From UBA1205 sp045598105 (GTDB lineage Bacteria > Bacteroidota > Bacteroidia > Bacteroidales > WCHB1-69): DNA of 28,471 nucleotides. The stretch spans positions 1 through 28,471 of the forward strand of contig JAZLLK010000071.1 in NCBI GenBank assembly GCA_045598105.1. The letters are read 5' to 3'. A program made the translations under genes and the position numbers. The stretch's first letter is position 1, and each line of letters starts with the position of its first letter. A model generated the notes under the pieces. That model had not been told where the DNA came from, did no database searches, and saw only the letters and a program-made list of their open reading frames with translations. Below are positions 7,701 to 15,679 of this stretch, one piece after another.

Positions 7701-7994
7701 TTATACACTTTGTTCTACATTCCACACAAATGCTCTTACGCCTATTTCTTTGTTCCTGTTATCCAGTTTTTGTACCGATTCCAGTAACTCTTTTACCTGA
7801 TTGTCATTTACTACGGTAATTACAGCTGAGTTCATTTCAGGCCATGTGTGGGTGCCCTGACGGGGCTCTCCGTCATGGGTGCCGCGGCCCTGTACATCTT
7901 CCCAATAGGTATAACCTCGTATGTTTAAGCGGTCCAGCATGTAATATATACGTTCGGTATTAGCTTGATTGAATACTATGAATACTGCTTTCAT
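7701..7994 (-). CDS. PII-like (GlnB-fold) protein behind an RND efflux operon
   Basis: A 97-residue cytoplasmic protein. The N-terminal MKAVFIVFNQANTERIYYML, the strand-turn GYTYWEDVQGRG (about 27-38), a Gly/His-rich stretch that would be the T-loop (THDGEPRQGTHTWPE), and the strand-helix NSAVITVVNDNQVKELLESV follow the beta-alpha-beta-beta-alpha-beta order of PII proteins. It lacks the GlnB uridylylation Tyr context, so it belongs to the PII-like relatives rather than GlnB/GlnK. PII-like proteins of the PII-NG and CutA kinds are known next to heavy-metal efflux genes. Here the gene follows an RND operon but is separated by a hairpin terminator at 8038-8065 and has no obvious promoter of its own, which suggests read-through expression. 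A role in sensing or modulating efflux is inference. Confidence 0.65.
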   Translation of the reverse strand: MKAVFIVFNQANTERIYYMLDRLNIRGYTYWEDVQGRGTHDGEPRQGTHTWPEMNSAVITVVNDNQVKELLESVQKLDNRNKEIGVRAFVWNVEQSV

Positions 7995-8037
7995 ATATTT
8001 ATTTTTTTTTGTTTGCTTTTTTTGTCTTTGGGTAAAA

Positions 8038-8065
8038 CCATCAGTAGCCGTAGGGCTACTGATGG
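8038..8065 (-). terminator. Terminator or attenuator between RND pump and PII-like gene
   Basis: CCATCAGTAGCC and GGCTACTGATGG form a perfect 12-bp stem with a 4-nt loop. On the minus strand it starts 4 nt after the RND stop codon and is followed by only a short TTTT run, so some read-through into the PII-like gene is plausible. Confidence 0.75.
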
Positions 8066-8069
8066 AGGG

Positions 8070-11000
8070 TTATTTACTATTGTTGTTGTTTGTTTGGTTA
8101 TTGTTTTCAGCATTGTTGACGGGTAATTGTGCGTCCATGAATACGAATTTTGATTGTATCTCCTTCACTTTGTCTCTTTCACCCTGTTTGCTGGTAACAG
8201 CATATAATACAGGTACTACTATTAAGGTAACTATGGTAGATACCAGCAAGCCTCCTATTACCACTATACCCATGGGAACCCACATTTCAGAACCTTCACC
8301 TGTGCTTAGGGCCATAGGAACCATACCTAATATGGTTGTGAAGGCGGTCATTAATACAGGCCGCAAACGGGACTCTCCCGAAAGGGCTATGGCTTCATTC
8401 AGTTCGTAGCCTCTGTCACGCATAAGGTTAATGTAGTCCACCAGCACTATACCGTTTTTCACCACTATACCTACCAGCATTATTACACCTAAGGCACCTA
8501 TCATATCCAATGAGGTACGCGTAATAAGTAAGGCCAATATTACACCTGTAATAGCATATGGTACGGCCATCATAATAATAGCAGGCTTGGTAAACGATTC
8601 AAACTGTGAGGCCATAACTATGTACACCAATATAATAATGAGGCCTAATAGCAAGCCTATATTGCTGAATGTTTCCTGTTGGTCTTCATAACTGCCTGCC
8701 AGTCGTACTGATATACCCGATGGTATGTTTATGTCACTTATGCTTGATTCTATGGCTGTAGCCAATTCTCCCAATGATTTATCCTGCGGGTACACTTTTA
8801 CCGCTACCATACGCTGACGGGCTTTCCTATTTATGGTAGGAGGTGCCCAATATTCTTCCAAATGAGCTATTTCATTCAGTTTTACAAGTCCCGTAGCGGT
8901 GGGTATGGTAAGGTTTTCTATTAAGGTAAGTGTGTTTCGGTTCTCTTCTTTTAATCTTACCACTATGTCGTATTCATCACCGTCTTCTTTCAGGTAGCCG
9001 GCTGCCATACCATTTACACGATTACGCACGTATGATGATATGGTGGCTGAAGTAAGCCCGTGGCGGGCTGCCTTTTCTTTGTCCACCACTATCTTCAGTT
9101 CCGAGCGGTCCTTGTCACGGCTTATGGTTATGTCACGTGCATCAGGTACGCTGTCACGTACTCTCTGCTTAATGGTTTCTGCCAATATGTTGGTTTGGTC
9201 AAAACTGTAACCATATATTTCCACATCTACCGTGCTGGCGCCACCGGGACCTCCATTGGAGGATATATTGGCTGTGTAGTCTATAATTTCAGGATACAAA
9301 GCCATTTCATTTCTTAGCACTTCGGCTATTTCAAATATGGTGCGTTTACGCTCATATTTTTTGTTACATACCACGGTCATGCTTATTTTATTGTTGGTAG
9401 TGGAAGTAAACAGTGACGATATACCGGCATTATCATTGGAACCGGCAGTGGTGGATATTAAGCGTATTTCAGGTGCCAGTTCGGCAAAACGCTTTTCCAA
9501 CTGGCGGGCCGTTTTCAGCGTTTCTTCTATACGGGTGCCTCGCTGGAGCTCGGCTGTAACCGTTAATCGTCCGTTATCACTCTTTTGCATAAAGTCACTA
9601 CCTATGGCTCCCAAAAATACCGGTATGAGTGATACTGCAAATATGGATGTGGCTACTATAAGGGTAAGTGCCTTGTGATTAAGACAGGCACGCAGTGCAT
9701 TGGCATAAAAACGGTCCACCTTGTCCAGCAGTTTTACCACGTTGCGGTCGTACCAGCCTTCCTTTTGCCCGGCTACTACTACTATACCGTCTTTGTTAAT
9801 ACGGCTTTTCTTTGGCTTTAACAGTTTGGAGCATAACATGGGCGTAAGCGATATGGCCACTGTGGTAGAAGTACATACCACTATGGTGATTATCCAGCCT
9901 AACTCTTTAAACATAATGCCGGCCATGCCCGAAAGCGTGGTGAGCGGTACAAATACCACTACTATAACCAATGTGGTAGCTATAACCGATATCCACACCT
10001 CATTGGTAGCATATATGGCCGCTTCTCGCGGCGATGAACCGCGGTCAATATGCCTGGTTATGTTCTCTAATACTACTATGGCATCATCTACCACCATACC
10101 TATGGCTATACTCAATGAACATAGTGATACTATATTTAATGAACTATCTACAAATTTTAAGTAAATGAATGATACTATAAGCGCTATAGGAATGGTAAGC
10201 CCTATTATAATGGTTGCTCTCCATCGGCCTAAGAAGAATAATACCACCAATACCACAAATAGTAGAGCATATAGTACTGATTCCTCCAATGAACGAATAG
10301 AATTTTCTATGTTGTCCGATGAATCATATATTACATCTATATCTATATCGGCCGGTAAGTTCCTTTTTATTTTCTTCATTTCCTTACGCAGGTCCTTACA
10401 TATTTGTACCGTGTTGGCACCGGTCTGCTTGGTAATGATTAATCTTACACCATCTTTCCCGTTAATTTTTTCATCCAGGCACAGGTCTTTAATAGTATCT
10501 TTTACGGTAGCTATGTCACGTACAAATACCTGCTTGCCGTCGGCAGTGGTGGTTACGGGTATGGCTTTAATTTCGTCACTTTCTATGTACTCACTGCGTA
10601 CCTGCAATTGGTATTGCTCCTTGTCCATTTTTACCGTACCCGATGACAGGTTAAGGTTGTTGCCCGATACAGCGGCACCTACTGTTTCTAATGGTATTTT
10701 ATAGGCATCCAGCTTTTCCTGATCTATATCTACATATACATATCGTTCCGGCTCGCCCGAAAGCGATATGTTGCCTATGCCGTTTACCATGTTCAGCATG
10801 GGTATTACCTCGTCATTCAATATTTTTTCCAATCCGGCATAACTTTCTTTGGCCGTTATGGCATATTGAATAATAGGCATGGATGAAGAACTGAATTTAA
10901 AAATAAAAGGGTTGGAACAGCCGCTTGGTAAGTTGTCTTTGGTTATATCTACGTACGAACGTACATCGTTGATTACTTCGTCCATGTCAGTTCCCCATTC

Positions 11001-11285
11001 CAATTCCAGAGTAACCACCGATATGTTATCCTTGGATACGGAGGATAGTTCTTTTAAGCCGTCTACCGAGTTTAAACTATTCTCCAATACCTTGGTAACA
11101 TTGGTTTCTATTTCACTGGCATTGGCACCCGGATAGGTTGTCATAACCGAAATGTAGGGAGGCTCCATTTCCGGAAATTGGTCTATAGGTAGCTGTGTGT
11201 AACAATATATACCTACTATTAATACAGCCGCAAATATCAAAACTGTTGATATAGGTTTGTTAATCGCTGTTTTGTAAATACTCAT
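8070..11285 (-). CDS. RND efflux pump inner-membrane transporter (HAE-1/AcrB type)
   Basis: A 1071-residue proton-driven transporter, the usual length of the family, with two repeats of a transmembrane bundle plus large periplasmic loops. The N terminus MSIYKTAINKPISTVL followed by LPIDQFPEMEPPYISV is the classic RND start. In TM4 the proton-relay pair Asp400-Asp401 sits in GMVVDDAIVVLEN, and the partner Lys943 sits in GIVVKNGIVLVDY. The DD pair points to the hydrophobe/amphiphile class rather than the heavy-metal class. The C terminus is Asn/Gln-rich (about 1055-1071) and probably disordered. It lies downstream of its membrane-fusion and outer-membrane partners in an operon headed by tetR. 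The substrate cannot be told. Confidence 0.96.
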   Translation of the reverse strand: MSIYKTAINKPISTVLIFAAVLIVGIYCYTQLPIDQFPEMEPPYISVMTTYPGANASEIETNVTKVLENSLNSVDGLKELSSVSKDNISVVTLELEWGTDMDEVINDVRSYVDITKDNLPSGCSNPFIFKFSSSSMPIIQYAITAKESYAGLEKILNDEVIPMLNMVNGIGNISLSGEPERYVYVDIDQEKLDAYKIPLETVGAAVSGNNLNLSSGTVKMDKEQYQLQVRSEYIESDEIKAIPVTTTADGKQVFVRDIATVKDTIKDLCLDEKINGKDGVRLIITKQTGANTVQICKDLRKEMKKIKRNLPADIDIDVIYDSSDNIENSIRSLEESVLYALLFVVLVVLFFLGRWRATIIIGLTIPIALIVSFIYLKFVDSSLNIVSLCSLSIAIGMVVDDAIVVLENITRHIDRGSSPREAAIYATNEVWISVIATTLVIVVVFVPLTTLSGMAGIMFKELGWIITIVVCTSTTVAISLTPMLCSKLLKPKKSRINKDGIVVVAGQKEGWYDRNVVKLLDKVDRFYANALRACLNHKALTLIVATSIFAVSLIPVFLGAIGSDFMQKSDNGRLTVTAELQRGTRIEETLKTARQLEKRFAELAPEIRLISTTAGSNDNAGISSLFTSTTNNKISMTVVCNKKYERKRTIFEIAEVLRNEMALYPEIIDYTANISSNGGPGGASTVDVEIYGYSFDQTNILAETIKQRVRDSVPDARDITISRDKDRSELKIVVDKEKAARHGLTSATISSYVRNRVNGMAAGYLKEDGDEYDIVVRLKEENRNTLTLIENLTIPTATGLVKLNEIAHLEEYWAPPTINRKARQRMVAVKVYPQDKSLGELATAIESSISDINIPSGISVRLAGSYEDQQETFSNIGLLLGLIIILVYIVMASQFESFTKPAIIMMAVPYAITGVILALLITRTSLDMIGALGVIMLVGIVVKNGIVLVDYINLMRDRGYELNEAIALSGESRLRPVLMTAFTTILGMVPMALSTGEGSEMWVPMGIVVIGGLLVSTIVTLIVVPVLYAVTSKQGERDKVKEIQSKFVFMDAQLPVNNAENNNQTNNNNSK

Positions 11286-11314
11286 TTCAAAAAAATGTTT
11301 AAATTATAATAATA

Positions 11315-12358
11315 TTATTCATTTTTTATATCTTTTTTGGATGGAGACGTTACCACGTCCAGTTTCACCCCGTCAACCAAACGCTCCTGACCTGTAATTA
11401 TCAGGTCCATGCCTTCTTCTATGTCGTCGCTGATAATTTCTACATATTCGTTGAAGCGTTGTCCCATGGTTATGCCTATACGTTTGGCTTTGCCGTTATC
11501 GTTTACAAATACATAACGCTCGTTTGAGCCTATCAGTTTCATTACCGCAGAGTATGGCGCCAGTATGGTTTGGGCTTTGCCTAAACTTAATGTGGAGGTT
11601 ACATACATACCCGGACGAAGAACTTCCTTGGCATTGGGTATTTTTACTTTCACTTTAAAGGTGTGGGTGTTGGGGTCTATAGTGGGATATACTATTTCTA
11701 TATTACCTGCAAAGGTCTGCTCGGGATATATTTCCGATTTTATTTCCAACGGCATGCCTTTTTGCACCATAGGATAGTATGTTTCAGGTATGTTAATGTG
11801 GGTTTTAAGCGTTTGTACCTGGGTGAGCGTTAATATAGGAGCACCGGTGTACATTTCACCGTTTTCAAAGTTTTTGGCCGATATCACACCGGCAAATTGT
11901 GCTTTTACATAAGTGTTGGCTTCTATGAATTCCAGGTTCTCTTTCAGCTGGTCATATTGGGCTTTTAATTGGTCGTAGCTTTGTTGCGAAGCACTTCCCG
12001 AAGCCTTTAATGCCGTTACTCGGTCCAATTCGGTTTTGGTGGAAGCCAAAGTAATTTTGGAAGTGTTATATTGTGTTTGCTCCATGCGTAAGAGCTGTTG
12101 GCCGGTGCTTACACGGGAACCTACTTCCACATATATTTTTTCTATGTGCCCGGTTATGGATGGCGATATGTTCATTTGCTCATATCCTTCCAATACCCCC
12201 GAAAATGTTAATATACGGGATATGGTGTCCTGCTTGAGGGTAAGTGTTTCTACTTTTTCTACTTTTTCTTTTTCGGTTGCTTCGGTCTCGGTGGATGTAC
12301 ATGCACTCATGCTGCATATAAGCAAAGCGACTAATGATAATTTAAATATATTTCTCAT
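11315..12358 (-). CDS. RND efflux periplasmic adaptor (membrane fusion) lipoprotein
   Basis: A 347-residue adaptor that links the RND pump to the TolC-like channel. The N terminus ends in the lipobox SMSAC (Cys20), so it is a lipoprotein. The split biotinyl-lipoyl halves are visible as SGHIEKIYVEVG-like sequence (TGHIEKIYVEVGSRVSTGQQLL, about 68-90) and VKAQFAGVISAKNFENGEMY (about 151-170), with a short helical hairpin between them. The beta-barrel follows (EIKSEIYPEQTFAGNIEIVYP) and the membrane-proximal domain is at the C terminus. It starts 21 nt after tolC and ends 29 nt before the RND gene, in one operon. Confidence 0.95.
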   Translation of the reverse strand: MRNIFKLSLVALLICSMSACTSTETEATEKEKVEKVETLTLKQDTISRILTFSGVLEGYEQMNISPSITGHIEKIYVEVGSRVSTGQQLLRMEQTQYNTSKITLASTKTELDRVTALKASGSASQQSYDQLKAQYDQLKENLEFIEANTYVKAQFAGVISAKNFENGEMYTGAPILTLTQVQTLKTHINIPETYYPMVQKGMPLEIKSEIYPEQTFAGNIEIVYPTIDPNTHTFKVKVKIPNAKEVLRPGMYVTSTLSLGKAQTILAPYSAVMKLIGSNERYVFVNDNGKAKRIGITMGQRFNEYVEIISDDIEEGMDLIITGQERLVDGVKLDVVTSPSKKDIKNE

Positions 12359-12379
12359 TTTATTTGTATGTAATATATG

Positions 12380-13690
12380 TTACTTATTTAATAATTTTTC
12401 TAATTCCGATTGGGCACTTAGCAGGGATATAATGGCTTGTATATAGTTGGTTTGTGCAGAAATAAGAGTAGTGCTGGCCTGGGTGAGTTCCATGGCCGAT
12501 GAAGCTCCTTGCTCAAATTTTCTTCCTATGCTTTCAAATACCCTGCGTGATACATCTATATTGTCACGTTGCGTGTTGTAGTCTTCCACGGCAGAGCGAA
12601 GGTTGTATTTTAATTGTTTCTCCTGTATGCGTAGCCCGTCTTCTGCATCTTGAAAACTATTCAGGCTCTTTTGATAGTCTATACGTGAAGCCTTTATTTT
12701 CATGGCATACATGGCCGATGAAAATATGGGTATGCTTACCGATACACCTACCAAATTAGGCGGAGTCATGTTAAAACCTTCCGATTTGCCAAAGTACGAC
12801 TTGGCTGAATATTGATAGTATGCACTTACCGAAGGTAATACACTCATAGTGGTGAGCCGTAGCTGCTTTTTGCTTAAGTCGGTGCTCATTTTTAATAACT
12901 GATAATCATAATTATTATCCATGTTGAAATTCATATTGAGCAAGTCCTCACAGGCCTGTGCGCTAATGAGCGTTTCTATATTGTCAGTAAGCGTAATTTG
13001 GGCATCTACATGGAGCCCTAATTGTAACCGCATGCTGTTATACAGCATTTCCAGTGAACGATGTGACGCATTAATGCTGTTTTGCATAGAGGCTACCTGC
13101 ACCGAAAGCTGGTCCACATCAGTTTGCTCCAAGGCACCTGCCAAATAAGCATTTTCGGTAATGGAGTATAGGTTCTTTAAGTTAGCCATGCTGGAGTCCA
13201 AAAGTGTCATGGTTTGCTCCATGGCTAATATAGAAGCATATAGTATTTTTACCTGTGAACGTATGTCCTGATCATTCTTATTAATGGTTATTTTGGTCAT
13301 GTTAAGGGCTACCTTACTTATAATGGAACTCACTATTTGTGCCCCGGAAAGTGATAATGAAGCCGTAATACCTATGGTTCCGGAAGGATTCATGGGTATT
13401 TCCATGCCCGACATGGATAATTTATAGCCGCAATAGTTGGTGTAGTCAAAGGATGCATTTACCTGAGGTAGCATAGTAGCTATGCTTTGCCATTGGTTGG
13501 CCTCGGCCTTTTGAACGTCTAATGAAGCATTGGTCATGCTTCTGTTGTGGTCAATGGCATATTGCTCGGCTTCCTTCACCGAAAATGAGTAACTGTTTTG
13601 TGCTTCTTGCGCTGTAACAGCGGTAATTATGCCTGCAAAGCCCATAATCAGGCATACCCTTTTTGCCATTCTGCTTATTATAGAACTCAT
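12380..13690 (-). CDS. TolC-family outer membrane efflux channel
   Basis: A 436-residue outer-membrane factor with an N-terminal signal peptide (about 1-27, ending AVTAQ). Two repeated TolC-type halves are visible: AEQYAIDHNRSMTNASLDVQKAEAN (about 40-64) in the first, and LTTMSVLPSVSAYYQYSAKSYFG with PIFSSAMYAMKIKASRIDYQKS in the second. The second half ends in the typical YNTQRDNIDVSRRVFESIGRKFEQGASSAMELTQA segment. Its ATG overlaps the tetR stop (ATGA), so the regulator and the channel are translationally coupled. It forms a tripartite pump with the adaptor and RND protein that follow. Confidence 0.95.
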   Translation of the reverse strand: MSSIISRMAKRVCLIMGFAGIITAVTAQEAQNSYSFSVKEAEQYAIDHNRSMTNASLDVQKAEANQWQSIATMLPQVNASFDYTNYCGYKLSMSGMEIPMNPSGTIGITASLSLSGAQIVSSIISKVALNMTKITINKNDQDIRSQVKILYASILAMEQTMTLLDSSMANLKNLYSITENAYLAGALEQTDVDQLSVQVASMQNSINASHRSLEMLYNSMRLQLGLHVDAQITLTDNIETLISAQACEDLLNMNFNMDNNYDYQLLKMSTDLSKKQLRLTTMSVLPSVSAYYQYSAKSYFGKSEGFNMTPPNLVGVSVSIPIFSSAMYAMKIKASRIDYQKSLNSFQDAEDGLRIQEKQLKYNLRSAVEDYNTQRDNIDVSRRVFESIGRKFEQGASSAMELTQASTTLISAQTNYIQAIISLLSAQSELEKLLNK

Positions 13691-14331
13691 CTCTTTTTAG
13701 ATATATATGTGTTAATGTTATTAATGATTGTTTCTTTTTCCTGTTCTATGGTGCTATTGAGTATTCTTATGCCTTTAGGCGTGCACATACCTTTAAGTAC
13801 TACTATGAATATAGTGTAAAATATGTCACTGCCCGAATAATTGTATTTTAATACCCCTTCCATGGTTTCCTTACGGGATGACGTGAGTATTATTGACATA
13901 AGCGATGCATTGATGTTGCTGTCAAATATGCCTTCCTCTTGCCCACGCTCTATCATGTGCTGCAATATCTCCCTTGATTCACGTGAATGCGTTTCCACTA
14001 TAGAGGTGTATATATCAGGATAGTACTTTTTTACCTCATATATAAATCGACTGTATTTATTCATCGAATTATTTAATTCTATGTCGCTTACAGGTAGTAT
14101 CATGCATATCACATTGGATTGCATTTTGGCATGATATTGCTTCAGCTTCTCCTTCTTGCAGTTCATGGCATATTGGGTACATTCTGATATTAAATCCTCT
14201 TTACTGGAGAATATACCATATAAAGTACGCTTGGATATTCCTACTAAACGGGATAATTCATCCGTACTTATTTTCGTGCCTTCCGTAAAAAATATTTCAG
14301 CACACCGTTTGGTTACTTCTTCTTTTGTCAT
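13687..14331 (-). CDS. TetR/AcrR-family transcriptional repressor of the efflux operon
   Basis: A 214-residue regulator. The N-terminal helix-turn-helix spans about 1-50, with CAEIFFTEGTKISTDELSRLVGISKRTLYGIFSSKEDLI close to the TetR consensus (the TLYxxFxSKEDL recognition helix is intact). The rest is an all-helical ligand-binding and dimerisation region without recognisable specificity. It is the first gene of the efflux operon and overlaps tolC by 4 nt. A 9-bp perfect inverted repeat at 14349-14380, just upstream of its start, is the likely operator. Autorepression relieved by a pump substrate is the expected logic, by analogy with AcrR. Confidence 0.92.
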   Translation of the reverse strand: MTKEEVTKRCAEIFFTEGTKISTDELSRLVGISKRTLYGIFSSKEDLISECTQYAMNCKKEKLKQYHAKMQSNVICMILPVSDIELNNSMNKYSRFIYEVKKYYPDIYTSIVETHSRESREILQHMIERGQEEGIFDSNINASLMSIILTSSRKETMEGVLKYNYSGSDIFYTIFIVVLKGMCTPKGIRILNSTIEQEKETIINNINTYISKKR

Positions 14332-14348
14332 TTAGTTGTATTTTGAGT

Positions 14349-14380
14349 ATGGAAACTAAAAAAACCAAAACAGTTTCCAT
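14349..14380 (-). promoter_or_regulatory. Candidate TetR operator upstream of the efflux operon
   Basis: ATGGAAACT and AGTTTCCAT are perfect 9-bp inverted arms separated by a 14-nt A-rich spacer, 17 nt upstream of the tetR start codon. No T-run follows on the coding side that would make it a terminator. A TACCTTTT box resembling a -7 element lies further upstream at 14420-14427. Confidence 0.65.
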
Positions 14381-14477
14381 TGTACCTTTAACGAGCAAAT
14401 ATTGTGCCTTATTGTGTGAAAAAGGTAAAAAAAATAAAAAAAAATCAACAGATTGATATATAGTATAAAAAACAAAA

Positions 14478-14523
14478 ATTACGTAGCCGATATTGCTTCA
14501 CTATGCAATATCGGCTACGTAAT
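14478..14523 (-). terminator. Strong terminator after the M23-lpxC-ybaK run
   Basis: ATTACGTAGCCGATATTGC and its exact complement form a 19-bp stem with an 8-nt loop (TTCACTAT), 16 nt after the stop at 14540. On the minus strand it is followed by TTTTGTTTTTT. Confidence 0.9.
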
Positions 14524-14539
14524 AGTGTATATGCTATAA

Positions 14540-15118
14540 TTAAAATTTCAGTTTTAAACCCATGCCACCATTTTCCGATGGAGTGAGATATATGCTGGAA
14601 CGCTCCAAATCCATGATTTTTCCGGCTTTGTCTATAAAGTAGAAGCTTCTAAGCAAAAAGAACAATCCTCCTGCCGTAACCGCTGTGCCGCAAGAGAACA
14701 TTATCCATTTTTGTCGGTCGGTACGAGCCGGAATATTGGCTAACGCAAAGCCGTCGGTAAAGGCACCTGCAGTAGTAAGGGCAAGGCCTAAATAAAAGTT
14801 TTTTGATGCCTTGCGAAAATAATAGCTTGATGTCCTTAATGACAGGTCATCTTCGTTGAGCGCATCCACCTGCTTCATGTGTACACGTTCGTAGCGGTTG
14901 GCTTCACGATAATTATGTATATATTCCGCTACCATGGCTTTAGGCAGGGAAAATATTACATTAAAGCGGTCTATGGTATAACTGGTATCGGTAATGTCTA
15001 TTACCTTTCCATATACGGTGTCATGGTTGTTATGAAGTATTAAGGCATCAATGTATTGTTGGCATTGTGCCGCTTGTGTTGCTATGAGCATGCTTATGAG
15101 TATGATAAGTCGTTTCAT
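14540..15118 (-). CDS. Secreted/membrane protein of unknown function
   Basis: A 192-residue protein with a signal peptide (about 1-19, LIILISMLIATQAAQC). The mature start resembles a widespread Bacteroidota module: a hydrophobic strand, then DTVYGKVIDITDTSYTIDR, then FSLPKAMVAEYIHNY (about 33-70). That module reads as a small beta domain, and its function is unknown. Two hydrophobic segments follow (FYLGLALTTAGAFTDGFALAN, about 107-127, and WIMFSCGTAVTAGGLFFLL, about 137-155), so the protein may be anchored in a membrane. It lies 57 nt after ybaK and before a strong terminator, so it is probably the last gene of the M23-lpxC-ybaK transcript. I do not recognise a named family. Confidence 0.7.
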   Translation of the reverse strand: MKRLIILISMLIATQAAQCQQYIDALILHNNHDTVYGKVIDITDTSYTIDRFNVIFSLPKAMVAEYIHNYREANRYERVHMKQVDALNEDDLSLRTSSYYFRKASKNFYLGLALTTAGAFTDGFALANIPARTDRQKWIMFSCGTAVTAGGLFFLLRSFYFIDKAGKIMDLERSSIYLTPSENGGMGLKLKF

Positions 15119-15175
15119 AATATAGATTTGTTATTATATACGTGGATGTGTGTTAAAAAGTTGCAATTGTTATAT

Positions 15176-15673
15176 TTATATATCTGATAATACAATATTG
15201 GCCGTAATGCTTTGTGTATAAGTTATAAGTGCTTGTGTCGCTATGCCCATGAGCAGTCCCCTTTGTCCTGCACTTACATATATTATATTATGTAGTGTGC
15301 AGGTATTATGAATATAGGTGGGAAGCGACTTTTTCATGCCTATAGGCGAGCACCCTCCCCGTATATATCCGGTAATAACCGGCAAATTCTTTACAGGTAT
15401 GAGCTCTGCATATTTATTCCCCGATATTTTGGCCGCCTTCTTTAGGTCTATTTCTTCCATGCCCGGTACTATACATACAAAGTTGCCCGTTTTGTCTCCA
15501 TGCAGTACTATGGTCTTATATATCACATCACTATCTATTCCGGTAGCTTGGCATATGTGCATAGCCGACAAGTCATTCTCATCCACCTTATAGGGTATAA
15601 GCGTGTATGCTATACCGGCTTTGTCCAGCAGGCGGGAAGCATTGGTCTTGGCAGTTTTGTCAATGGTAGCCAT
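15176..15673 (-). CDS. ybaK: YbaK/EbsC-family aminoacyl-tRNA deacylase
   Basis: A 165-residue cytoplasmic protein of the YbaK/ProX editing family, which hydrolyses mischarged tRNA (Cys-tRNA-Pro for E. coli YbaK). The conserved Lys is present in DVIYKTIVLHGD (Lys53), as is the GYIRGGCSPIGMKK motif (about 102-115), the family's most diagnostic stretch. Length is normal (E. coli YbaK is 159). It begins 6 nt after the lpxC stop and is clearly in the same operon. The match to YbaK rather than to ProXp-ala rests on the GGCSPIG motif. It removes mischarged Cys-tRNA-Pro; tRNA-Cys and tRNA-Pro genes are both in this window, which may be coincidence. Confidence 0.92.
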   Translation of the reverse strand: MATIDKTAKTNASRLLDKAGIAYTLIPYKVDENDLSAMHICQATGIDSDVIYKTIVLHGDKTGNFVCIVPGMEEIDLKKAAKISGNKYAELIPVKNLPVITGYIRGGCSPIGMKKSLPTYIHNTCTLHNIIYVSAGQRGLLMGIATQALITYTQSITANIVLSDI

Positions 15674-15679
15674 GTATGG

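Noticed and set aside
7453..7725. Minus-strand 90-residue reading frame after the PII-like gene
   Set aside because: It starts inside the PII-like gene and runs through the 14-bp terminator at 7618-7650 and into the ABC operon promoter region; no family or signal peptide is seen.
9337..10704. Long plus-strand reading frames (up to 179 residues) inside the RND gene
   Set aside because: They are antisense shadows of a strongly conserved gene; their translations are Ser/Thr/Met-rich without domain sense.
14478..14523. 19-bp inverted repeat considered as an operator or an IS terminal repeat
   Set aside because: It has an 8-nt loop, lies just after a stop codon and is followed by a T-run on the transcribed strand, so a terminator explains it; no transposase is nearby.
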